From positions 5,216,363 to 5,280,362 of the forward strand of contig SSBO01000009.1 of the NCBI GenBank assembly GCA_005281725.1: 64,000 nucleotides of DNA, in the 5' to 3' direction. This document shows, piece by piece, positions 24,341-36,000 of this stretch. The notes under the pieces were generated by a model. It saw nothing but the letters and a program-made list of their open reading frames with translations, did no database searches and was not told the DNA's origin. Position 1 is the stretch's first letter; each line of letters opens with the position of its first letter. The stretch is from Wuchereria bancrofti (lineage: Eukaryota > Nematoda > Chromadorea > Rhabditida > Onchocercidae). A program made the position numbers and the translations under genes.

Positions 24341-25210
24341 TAAATACTTGAAAAAAAAAACTTTTTTAAAGTATTTCTTTCTTTCACACTATAAAATTTT
24401 AAGTGAAAAATCTACTTATATAATTGGAAAATTAAATAAAGTCCTTTTCAGAAAATAGGAAGTTCGGTATGAATAAGAAAGGAAATTAGTAATTCCGTCA
24501 CTATTTTCGCTTTTTATTTAAATGTGAGTGTAATTAACATTTTATATAGGTAAGTGCAGAAGATATTATTTCTTGTTAAATGCTAATAAATTGCATATTA
24601 AACACAGCGATAAAAAACTATTCAGCATTTCCTCTTCGCCAAGGCTCTAATTTATTCTCATGTTTGGTGAACAAAAAGAAATGAACTGAAAATCTTTTTG
24701 ATCATTAGTTAGGGATTCTGAATCGTTTAGAGACAGTCACATTAGAGAGGAATTTGTGACAGTCTATTTCACTTATAATCATTCCATTCATTATAAAATA
24801 TTCGCGCAAAGTATCTTTACGCGTTTCACAAATCTTGCACTAGCTCAGTCATAATTTTGTTTTGGCAAATTGCTTCCTCAGTCAAAACATATCACAAATA
24901 AATTCTTTATAAAAAACTTTTGAACTTTTCAAAAAGATTAAAAAAAGATAAGAAAAATGAAAGGATGTTAGTAATATAATAATCCAGCTTATTGAAACAT
25001 ATGCGTCGGATTGCTTTTCAATGATGAGATGCTTGGTGAAGAGAAAGAGCAACCAATATATCCATATTAATCTGTCGCTCTGTGTTGTTTCACTGATATT
25101 GAAGCAGATTTCAGAGGCAGTGATACCCATAAATCAAGTAAAGACATCTGTCCTCCGCTTCCATCACCGTGACAACCTAAACATGCTTATAAGCATATGC
25201 ATGTCGACAG

Positions 25211-25471
25211 TATTCATTATTAGTATTATTATTGTTATTATTATTTACTATTATTAATTATTATTCCTGTTATTATTATCACTATTATTATTGTTACTAT
25301 ATTATTTATTATTATTGTTCTTGTTGTTTATTATTTATTATTATTATTCTTATTTATTATTATTATTATTGTTACCATTATTATTGTTATTATTATTACT
25401 ATTGTTACTGTTATTACTATTATTGTTACTAATTATTATTATTATTGTTAGTAATTATTATTATTAATATT
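25211..25471. repeat. Imperfect (TTA)n-type microsatellite
   Basis: About 260 bp consist almost entirely of TTA/TTG/TTC-type trinucleotides, so one plus-strand frame reads as a Tyr/Cys/Ile/Leu-only peptide. That frame is an artefact of the repeat, not a gene. Confidence 0.95.
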
Positions 25472-26527
25472 CCCACGACGAGCAACAAATGATTACCTTT
25501 TCTGGTGATTCAGTAATTCTTACAAAAACAACTTTTTATTTCAGGGATCTGCTCAACATACAGAACTGATCTGATTTCAGTAATCCATAACGTCTCAAAG
25601 CCGTATTTATTTATGACAGCGATAATCATAAACACTACGCAGTGAAGGATTTGGTATCCGTTTTCTACAATTTTTTAATGGAAACAATATCTGGTAAGGA
25701 CTGTTCAGTAATTCTTATAAAAACAGCTTTTTACTTGATCTACTAAAGTGATCAAAAGTTGAATAAGATCAGTTTCAAAATAAGGTCAGGTCTAAACCCT
25801 ATTGAGGATGAGATGGTGATCTTCATATTTCAGTAAAAATTTCATATTTTTATTCATCTTTAAATGTCTTACATTGAAATGCAATGACAATTCACTGCCG
25901 AAAGCACATTCTCACTTATTTTTATCAGTTTGGAGGATCGTAGACAACAAATTCACGTCTTTCGCGTCTGCATTTTTGCTTCACCTTGTACACTGAATAT
26001 CCCTGCTTTTAGAACTTAACAAAAAAATAGTGACATCACATGCTAATTTCTTTTGCAAATTCTCTAGTACCTAAAAAAAACTAATTGCGGAACAAGACAA
26101 TTTTTCATCTAATTTTCGCTTCCCAAGACAGAGTTAAGGAATGTAACAAAAACAAACAAAAAATATTACTTTAAAAAGTAGTTAAGCTGCCTCGATCTGA
26201 TAGGTTTAAAGGCTAAGAGTGCTAAAGAGAGCTCACTAAAATAGTGGGGAGTATTATGGTAGTGTTAACATTATACTCAAGTATGTTTAATTATACAAAT
26301 TTCTTTAATCAAAAAATCGTGAAATAAGGTCACAATTCCAGAATACAATAACCCCATTACAGCCATAGTGAAGTCCGGTCTAACAATAACAATATACAAA
26401 GAGTACTTTCAATCGACTTGCTGATATGGTTTCTTTCTTTATGCTATTTATTTCACATAAATAGTACGATATCCATTACTAGATAAAACGACAAAATGAA
26501 AAATAAAAAGTTGACACTAAAAAGAAA

Positions 26528-29500
26528 TTAATCATCGACTCTATCACAACCATCAACATCAGAAACAGCATCTTTCAGAAATGAAGGAGGTTGATCATCT
26601 GAATGTCGCTGCACGATTACTTCCTGAGAATTCTCATTACCGGCAATTATTGAAGATGATGCTTCAGAAAGTGGTTTTTCAACAGCAGGTGCAATTTCCA
26701 TGTTCTCCCTTCTCAGTGGACTAGTCTAAAACAGAATACAATTAAAACCAAATCAGAAAAAACATTACAATGATCAACTAATGAAAAATAAAAAGTTGAC
26801 ACTAAAAAAAAAACCATTCATCGACTCTATCACAACCATCATCAGAAACAGTATCTTTCAGAAATGAAGGAGGTTTTTGATCAATGTCGTTGCAAATCAA
26901 ATGTTACCGACAAGAACAATATAAATCACAAACGAAATATTATCTTATCCTAACTTAATGTAACAACCTTTGGTACTTCATCTGAACTGTCTGCTTCCGC
27001 AGCTTGTGATGAATTGATTGGGCTGAAAGTGACTCGAGCAGAACCAAAAAGACGTGACATCAAACTTTTAGTAGGTCCTAAAACATTATGTTTGAAAAAC
27101 CTAATTTTAATCTATTAGGAGAATTTAAAACTGTCTCGTCAGGGGTACACGAAAATGTAATTCATACATAAGATACTGAAACGAAAGGATCAACTTCTTA
27201 GTATGAATATGTTTCACTTATTAGTCATCTTTTAAAATTATTGAGAATAAAAAGCTCCAAAAAGCTGAATGTGATTAATTTTAGATCACCAAAGCGCGTG
27301 GCATAAACTGGCAAACGGATGGATTACACTTTACACATTCAGTCTTCAATAATGCTTTCCCACGAAGAAAAAAAATCCTGCAACAGAAACTTAGCATAAC
27401 AAACCTGGTAGCTGACTTGTTGAGCAGATTGCTGCACTATCACTAGCGCTACCTAAAACTCTGATATTTGGTAAAAATGTTCCAAAAATGTTTCAAAAAC
27501 TATGCAAAATTTTCCAGAACCAAGTAATTTATTGAAATAATACGCCTGAATTATTTTTTGTTAATAAAATAATATGTGCAAAAAGTTCGTGTTCAGACAG
27601 ATTTTCAACATCATAAATAACATGTTTAATGATTTCAAACAAAAAAAGCACATATATCTGCTGACCAGCACATATTTTACGTTCCGAGAGTTCATCGGTT
27701 GCGGGAGATCCCTGAAGAGGACGACGTCTATTACGTGCACTATTTTCCGTTTGTCCAACTATTATTTGTGCCTGATGAAGTGCAGCCCGTAGCAAGATAT
27801 CCAAAATGTTGTGGTGCATCGTGTTACTAACTTCTATAAGCCTTAAAAATGATCATATCGGAATCGTTCAATCTGAAGATGCATATTCAAATACAGAAAA
27901 TTTCCACTTTCCCAACTATTTGTAGAAAATTCAAAAAAGTCCAAATACTGTCGTTAACACACATACTCATTGTAAGTAGTAGTAACTTGGTTTTCGATTT
28001 TTGCGTACAATTTTTTACAAGACGAATCGATTCTTGCAGATATTTCGTTTTTCATAATTAATTTAACAAGCTCATTTTCCAGCTGAAACATTAAATCAAA
28101 CTCTTTTTGGAAGTAATAGTAATATCTTCCCAAAGTAATATCTCTACACATTATTCCTTTAAACGGCTGATAAAGATATCAGCTCAAAAAAAAGCTCGAT
28201 AGTCGATACATCATATAAATAAGCTTTACACATCCAAGCGTAATGATTGAAGCACAACACGATAAAACATTTTGCATAATTTGCTTACATGAAAATTATT
28301 GCTATAAAATCAAAAAGATCAAATCCATAAATATGTTTAAGAAGAGCATATCAACTTTTTTAAACAGAATCATAATAATATTCGAAAATTTCCCGATGAA
28401 AAATGACTGAAATGATTACCTCATTAACATGAACACGAAATGTAACAGCCATTTTGTCCATATCAGCAACTGCATACGGTGTAAAATACTGTACAATGGC
28501 TCGTCGCCGAATCAAATAATACAGCTCCCTTACATGCGACCAAAGATGCATATTTAAAAGAAGTTGATCACGAATCTGAAAAAAACTTTCTTTAAATGAA
28601 CAATAAACTAGGAGTTCAATAGGATATTGAGATATTTACCAGCGAATGCTCCCTTGCACATACAGTGAACACCTAACAGTCCGAAGATTACAAAGCTGTG
28701 TAAAAGTCTTCGATATTCAATGTTCGTAGAAACTGAACAATATCTTACTGAATATATATATTTAATACGGATTCCGTTCAGTTCATTGTGGTTGTCTTCT
28801 GAGAAACTCATCTTTTGCTACAAATGTCTAAGCAGTTCTAGGCTGTAGCAAAGAAAAAAGTTTTTTCTGTGTTTTGCGACGACCAAAAAAAGGATACTTC
28901 TTTGCCTACTAATTTATTAAATTTGTCTTTCCATATGATAGTTTCCATAATGTGATTAGAAATCACACTAAGAAAACACTGGTTATTTTCAGTCTTTGTT
29001 TCTAATTCGTCACTCACTACTGCCACTGCAGGTAGAAGAAGCCCTATCTAATATTCTACAAACAAGAAAAACAGAAAAAGCATAAGTTGACACAGAATTA
29101 ATTAATTAATAAAGGACATACTTCTTCCAAAATATCAAAGCAGATTCCAAATTGACTTTTGACAAACTTTTGTAACAATTCAATAAGTTTTGGCTCCGCT
29201 TCGAGGAATTTCCAGAACATTAAGCTTCCAAGAACTTTTTCTTTCAGTTCTGATCGACTAAAAGTTGCTAATGCACAAATGGTGCCGAACATGACAACAT
29301 CTTTACTCGCCAACAAAGCTGGATAATCAAAATAATCAAATTCAATCTGAAAGGATAATTCCTAAATAGTTCTTAATAGATTCCAAAGTACATTACTGCT
29401 TCTAGACAACAAAGAAATTGTTCGGTTGTCCTAATATAGTTTTTTCTTAAAGATAAATTGTAATACAATACAGTGAAGTGTACGAACGCTTCGTTATGCA

Positions 29501-32070
29501 CGATTGTTATTGCATAAGAATCACATTTCTAGCTTACAATTATTCATATCTGGATAATTCATACTTTACTGAAACATCATGTAAACTTTAACGATAGATA
29601 CCTTTAAACATTTCTCGGCCACTAGTCTATAATTTCTCATGTTAAGATAATTTAGAGCAGCAACTGCCCCAATTTTGGCTTTTGCAGTATCAATTATTTC
29701 TTTCATGTTCCTAGTGGCTGCATAAGTCGAATTTGCTGCCAGACGACCAGGCCGACTTGTTGATGTCGCCGCCACATTTTCCACTTCCATTGCTTCAACT
29801 GCAAAAATAAGTAACTGGATTAACTAATTTCTGAAAAGCTTTTTAAAAAAATATTTGTATTGAATGAATTTATTTTACCGTATAAACTGCATAAAAACGC
29901 ATCAAAGGATCTGGCAAAACAAACAGAAATATGCAAAAAACAAAAGTCTTGCTCATGTTATTAGCAAATCTGCCCTGAACTGCGACGGTTTTTGGACACA
30001 AAATTAAGGAAAACTTCAGCTGAACGAATGCACATTAATTTTTTAAGCAGAAGACTCAGTTCTCTAAAGTTCTAGATGAAGGGCATGCATATGCAATAAA
30101 ATTATGCTTAAAACTGGATACAAAACACGTGCAAATTAGAAAAAATAAACTTTGAAAATCAACGCAAATAGATCAACATGTAGACATAATCTACAAAATC
30201 ATCTGTATTTACTTTAAAAAAAAAAAAAAATCAATATTTGAAATACATACTCAAAGCTCTCTCAACTTGTGTGAGGAGAGGTTCCACTCGATGCCACTGA
30301 TTAAGATATATAGTCACCTCTATCCAACTCATCAGCATCTGTAACAGAAGTATCGAAAAAAAGTCCGCGAAAGTAGTCCCAATAAATCAAATTGATTTAC
30401 TCGCTTGTCCATTCTTTAATTATGGTAGAATAAATCCAACATAAATGAAAGAAATGAAAGCCACAACTACTCGAAAGGATTCAAACTTAACAACAATGTA
30501 ACGGTATGAATAAAAAAAGAAATGATTCTAACTAGTGATATCACCAGTATCACAAGGAAATGTGCAGCACTGAACAATCACAAATGCCCAACAAACTAAG
30601 CATAGCGTCAAGAGAATGAAACAAAGCTTAAGAAAGACCTCGATAATATGTTTTGGTGAAGTGCAGTATTCTCGTATCCCACGACTATATAGCTTAGCAG
30701 CTTCTTGCAGCTGCCCCATGGTAATCTGCTGCTCAAAAAGATCATGCATAGTGCGCCTCGTAGACTCCTGCATTTAATTCTTTATGAGAAATGCTAACCT
30801 CCAAATAAATACAAATTTAAAACTGAGTGGACCAAAACAAGCTAAAATAAAATATACTAATGCTTAGAACCACGAAATTTCTACTTCGGTAACGCACTTT
30901 AACACCTTCCTCCTTCTGCCTTTTAAACTCAACTGCAAGCACGTCCAAGCGAGCTTGTGATTTTGCTGTAGTTGCATCCATCCACTGTGAATTCACACGA
31001 GGCAAATCATCAACAATATTCATATCTGCGGAAACACCAGCTGAGTCAACGGATGTCGAACGCAACGCATTTAAACGATGATGGGCTGCTAGATACACTT
31101 GTACATTTGAAGTATGCTGCAAACTAAAATAATAAAACTTTCGCAATTTCAAGTTCCTCAAGCAATATAATTTCTCTATTCAACTTGTAATTTTTTTACA
31201 CAAGTGTAAATTTAGAACAATGAAATTAAAGTAAAAGTAATCGCTACCTCAACAATATAATTGATAAGCATAATCAATGAATCTTTTTGCAGTGGAGGAC
31301 AATTATCGGCTATGAACAACAAACGATTAATCAACCCATAACCTAGAATAATTTACTGTTGAAACATTTTTTTGATATAAATTCAATTAACAATTCGAAG
31401 GCTATCTCTATCATAGTATACTCGGACTAAAATAAAAACATTGTCAAAGCGCTTTAAATCTTACTGTGACGTCTGCAACCGGAGGAGAAGGACAATTTGA
31501 GAAAAGGTAACATTTGATTATAATAAGCAGTAATAATTATATTAACAGAATTTTGTAAGACGAACAATGGACGACTAAATGAAAATATTACACAAAACAT
31601 ATAGAAACAGGTTAGGTTAAGTTGCCGAATATGCAGATATGTACTTATTTTTTAACCTTCATTTTATTATAGTAAAAAAGCTTTCAAGAACTTAACATTA
31701 TTCAAATAAAATATGTGAGGTTGGACTGACTCACAGGAATTACCTGTATAATTGTTTCGAATTGCTTCCAAATCGAACGGTACGGAATTAACAACGTTCT
31801 GCACAACAGTCGGTACAAAAGGCATTTTCTGGAGGGCACTACCTGAATGCATTAGAATGAATACCTAACTTCTACATACAGAGCAGCTGAAGGTTAACAG
31901 AACGTAACAAGCTTAAACTCACCATTTTCGCCGGGAAGTAGGGGTGAAGCTATGGGCTGACCAACAAATTCGTCATCAACTTCATTTGCATTATTTAGAT
32001 CAAAATCGGTGTCGTCGATAGGTTCTTCTACATGGGCATCCATCGCTTCGTCAGGATCTGGCGCAGACAT
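26528..32070 (-). CDS. csn-1: COP9 signalosome complex subunit 1 (CSN1/GPS1)
   Basis: Fourteen minus-strand exons: 32070-31923, 31842-31744, 31342-31248, 31116-30898, 30767-30639, 30338-30251, 29798-29602, 29346-29122, 28575-28420, 28082-27967, 27826-27681, 27452-27405, 27077-26968, 26725-26528. They give 657 aa. The order matches CSN1: YTGYGLINRLLFIADNCPPL, the helical repeat region (LQEAAKLYSRGIREYCTSPKHIIE), FDYPALLASKDVVMFGTICALATFSR, then the PCI/winged-helix part at about 400-490 (HVRELYYLIRRRAIVQYFTPYAVADMDKM, ISARIDSSCKKLYA). CSN1 is a scaffold of the COP9 signalosome, which removes NEDD8 from cullin-RING ligases. The Ser/Asp-rich C-terminal tail (exons 11-14) is longer than in vertebrate CSN1. 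A possible acceptor, TTAATCCAG, lies about 42 nt upstream of the ATG. The last exon has a damaged copy at 26780-26889. Confidence 0.95.
26780..26889 (-). pseudogene. Partial duplicate of the csn-1 terminal exon and 3' UTR
   Basis: This segment repeats 26495-26608 (end of the last csn-1 exon plus start of the 3' UTR) with small deletions. On the minus strand it can encode PPSFLKDTVSDDGCDRVDE against PPSFLKDAVSDVDGCDRVDD in the genuine exon, then runs into a T-tract and TAG. An upstream indel puts the joining sequence out of frame (CGA CAT TGA). It lies in the last intron of csn-1, so it is transcribed as intron sequence. Confidence 0.85.
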
Positions 32071-32838
32071 TGTTTCTACCTTTCTACTTGCAATAAATTT
32101 ATTTTCTGGATTAAAAAGAATTTGAAAAACAAATGCATCAATAGGAAAAGAAACGCTATACTATAAGCAATGAAAACAGGAATTTATTCCATCATTTTGA
32201 CATTCTGTTTGAATGACGTTAGGAGAAAAGTTGATGTTAACTTGCCATCTTTATGTTATATTCGCAGTGCTTTTAGTAAAATTAAAAGGATGTGATATCC
32301 ATTTTGAACAAATGATAACATTAGAATTTTTGAATAGAAAGCCGATATTACACACAATGATGTGGTCACAGGTCAAGTGTGATATATCCGATCAGAGATC
32401 TGAAGCCACCATGATCACCAAAGAACCTGAACTGCTCCCCTCCCGGTGCACTAGAATCGTTGGTAGCACACTATTTGACCAAAACCAAGTCTCCTTGTAT
32501 TCCTAGTAGACCTCTGAATGAAATACATTATCATCTTGTCGCCGGACAACTGATTTCGGTATTGGAAAGAACTAGTTCACTAAATTGAGTTATGATTGAG
32601 AAATAGAAGTATGGGAGTAAGTGGGGAGTGGTAGAGAATGTGAGTTTAGATGAAAAGGTGGTGAGATGGAAAAAGGAAATGTTGTTAACATTTTAGGGGT
32701 GGAAAAAAAGATGGATGAAAGTGAGAGAAAGAGCGGAAGTGAGATAAATATTTAGTTAGCTGTAATGGGATTTTGAAGTTGCGAAGAGATTAACCGATTG
32801 GTATGACAGGTAGGATGCCGGAGAAATACTTCAGGTCG

Positions 32839-32884
32839 TGTCTTGGTTGATCTCTTATTCATGTCTTGGTTGATCTCTTATTCA
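32839..32884. repeat. Perfect 2 x 23 bp tandem duplication
   Basis: Two identical 23-bp copies (TGTCTTGGTTGATCTCTTAT then TCA) lie side by side in the csn-1/EZH spacer. Confidence 0.95.
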
Positions 32885-33048
32885 ATCATTCATCAGATAT
32901 TCATTAAATTAGAACACATTTTGTCGTCGAGGTTAAATTTACCGTAGTTTTAAGGCAAGAGAATGATAGAAGTTAATGTTATTAACTGTCTTTTATATTT
33001 GATTACTAAAAACTAGTCAAGTAAGAATGGAAGAAAAGATGGCGTGAA

Positions 33049-33056
33049 CTTTTCAG
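33049..33056 (+). other. Probable trans-splice acceptor of mes-2/EZH
   Basis: ACTTTTCAG ends at 33056, 13 nt before the chosen ATG at 33070. It fits the nematode TTTTCAG acceptor and there is no recognisable upstream exon, so spliced-leader addition here is likely. It supports the choice of start. Confidence 0.5.
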
Positions 33057-33069
33057 TGACAAATGTGGT

Positions 33070-36000
33070 ATGGATACTCCCAACAGTAGTTGTAATATTG
33101 GCAAAAGAGGAATCAAAAATGATGGACAAGTAAGCCGTGGAGCAAAACGACGTTGCTTTAAAAAGGATCAATTAAAGGAAGATGTCCGTCATGAAATTTC
33201 ATTTCATTCATTAACATAAGCAATCAGTGGATTTATCAAAGTCTCATCAATGCTACTTTATTTTTGAAAGAATAAAGTCTTTTAATTGCTTTCGTGAAGA
33301 CATATCCTCTCTTTGTATTCTCTGTGAAGAATATAATCAGTCTAGATCAGGCTCTTAAAGAATGTAAGATGAAGATTGGTTTTTATTGATAATCACTTGT
33401 GAAGTCAATACGAGCAATTCTCATTGGGAATTTTACACAACGTCTTTTATATTACAGGTTGAAAATGAAGACTCTGGCGAAGAAAAGTCATTCAGGGGAT
33501 GGAAGGAAGATGAGGATGCTCCCCTTCCCAAATATCTGCGCGATGATGTGACTCGAATTTATGAGGATGTTATGAGTCGGTACAGAAATATGATTGATGC
33601 CGAAGGTCTTGTATGTATTGCTGTTCCTATTATTCAAAATAATTGAGCATCATTTCCAGTTTAGAATTTTGCAAAATTTTCGAAGCATCCCTTACTGGCT
33701 ATAAAGATTGTAAATTAAAACTTCTCAACTTATAATTTCAGAAACTGTATCACAAAATGCTGCGAGAAGAACCACGTAAGAAATATGTAGTAAGTTTTTA
33801 TCACTAAATCTTTTAAAGCAGTATTAGTCTTCCACATTTTTTGTAGCTTTTTAAGGATGTATTATGTTATATTTTTTCTTATATTACTTTTTTTATGGAC
33901 TTAATACTGGATAAAATATCTAAAAAATTATTAGCGAAGGGTGAAGAGCGTAAAAATTGCGAAAGAGTTTGTGATTAGCGTTTCACCAAAACATGATATT
34001 TGGTAATCAAATATCTTTCAATAATTTCTTCATTGTCTTATTTGCATTCTTATTCTTGATATATTAATTGCAATAATCTGAAAGTTTGGAGCGCAGTGGG
34101 ATTCATTTTTTGATAGTTGCTAATGTACTGATAGGCACCGAAGTTAACCTGATAGGTGATATAAGCAAAAACCATATTAAATTTCTTCATACTGATGGAA
34201 ATTATTTGTAGACAGCAAGCAGAGTGAAGCCTTTAAATCTGAAACCAGTGCCAGAACAACCAACATATTTCACACTGCGATCAGCAATGAATTCAATCTT
34301 ACAGAAATGTCCTTCAAAATGTATTGAAGCTGTTACGAGCACACCCCGAATGCAGTACTGGACACTCACTGAATGCAATATCCTGGTTCGTTTTTGTTTG
34401 ATAAATTTTTGTACTTTTGTTTTATAGAAATATCTTGACACTGGTCTCAGTTCTTAATTTTAGTTTAATTAAATTTGTTGAAATATAAGAACATTAAATT
34501 TTCCTTTTCTGAAATCCGTATTAAAATGAAAGTTTGGTTCTTATGATAATCATCATTCTTATGTTTAAGTGTGAGGATGAACGTACGCTTTCACACATTC
34601 CTTTCTTGGGTGATCACGAAGATGATGATATTGGTTTTGGTGAAGAACTGCTGAAAACTTTCCAGGAAGTGAGTATAATGAAGATATGAAAGAAAAAAAT
34701 GAAAAATTGAAATTTGTTTTTAGACAACTGTTTCTGATAATTTTTTTATTGATGACATGTTATTGAAGGGTATACATGGTACCAAAGTTGGTTGTGGTTC
34801 ATTTATCAACGATCACATACTTTACCAAGTTTTAAAAAAACTGTTTGACAAGTATTCAGATATTGGTATTGGTATGTTTAAAGAGATTGTCTCTTCAGCG
34901 GTAGTAATCATTGTCTGTTGCAGAATGTTGCACTCGTACACTATATATTGGAATATGATCCCATTCCTGTATACGTACTTTTTTTTCTTGTGCGCTTGTA
35001 AGGAGATAAAAAATAATATAAGAAATAGAGAGCTAAACTTTATTTTTTTATAATTCATACTAATATAGCTTTATATGTACGGTTTGAATTTCAGCCGATC
35101 AGATGATATATAGAGCGGTTTACGAACAATTTCCGAACAAAGCTTCAGTTCAACAGCTTCCGTTTCTGTATATTTCTAACCCGAATGATGATTTTTAACA
35201 AATCTAAGAATTCTTGTTTTAAATACTTTCAGGCTGGTAATCGCTTTACAATGGTTTACTATGTCTTACATGTCATGCGTATAGTTCCTTTTTATTTAGG
35301 TTCGAAGACCTAAAACGGCGCTTTGGTCCATCAGATTTATTCATCGAAGATAGTAATCAGTCAGAATTCCTGGATACAAAAGCACTTCATTCATTTCAAC
35401 TTCTTTTGTGTAGTCGTTGTCTCACTTACGATTGTCTTATCCATGGTTCATTTTTGTAAATCATTTATAACGACAAAAAATTCAGCGGACGAAGTGTAGA
35501 TTTGTATGCCTTATCAAGATTAAGAGACCTTCACTATTCCTTTTATTGTTTAAGAAAGAAATTCCAGTAATATTATTGTTTTGTCCTCATAACTTTTCAA
35601 AACATCTGCTTTATTACTGAGTGTTGTTTCGCTTTATGAAATTTTCAAGTGTTTTGTGATTTGATTGTATTATCAGCAAGATGATCCCTAGGCGTCAATG
35701 CAACAGAGACGGAAGTCCGGCGACGTCGTGGAGTAACAAGTGTTGAACCTTGTGGACCGCAGTGTTTTAGGCATTTGACGAAAGAAATGGTAAATCTTTA
35801 CTTTCTCGGAACTTTTGGATTTTGTTTCATATCAAATCTTTCTCATTATTTACAAGTTGTGCAGAATTCCATATTAGCTAAATGATTCGATTTAGGTTGG
35901 AAAGAAGATTTCATCCGAAGGTAGTCGGATGAAAGCATTTATAGTGCAATTGTTTTCATTTGTGTATTTAGGTGAATCAGTTGAAATTTCTTGAAATTTT

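Larger units (their letters stand above)
22573..26527. other. Intergenic, upstream of G alpha and downstream of csn-1
   Basis: No gene is recognised. The region contains a three-copy 50-bp tandem repeat (24191-24340) and a TTA-rich microsatellite (25211-25471). The open frame at 23846-24136 (minus, 96 codons) has no family resemblance and was not accepted as a gene. Confidence 0.5.
32071..33069. promoter_or_regulatory. Divergent promoter region of csn-1 and mes-2/EZH
   Basis: One kilobase separates the two head-to-head start codons. It contains a perfect 23-bp tandem duplication at 32839-32884 and the trans-splice acceptor of the EZH gene. No specific transcription-factor site is claimed. 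The promoter role is inferred from orientation only. Confidence 0.5.

Noticed and set aside
25232..25432. 66-codon frame of Tyr/Cys/Ile/Leu
   Set aside because: It is a translation of the TTA-type microsatellite.
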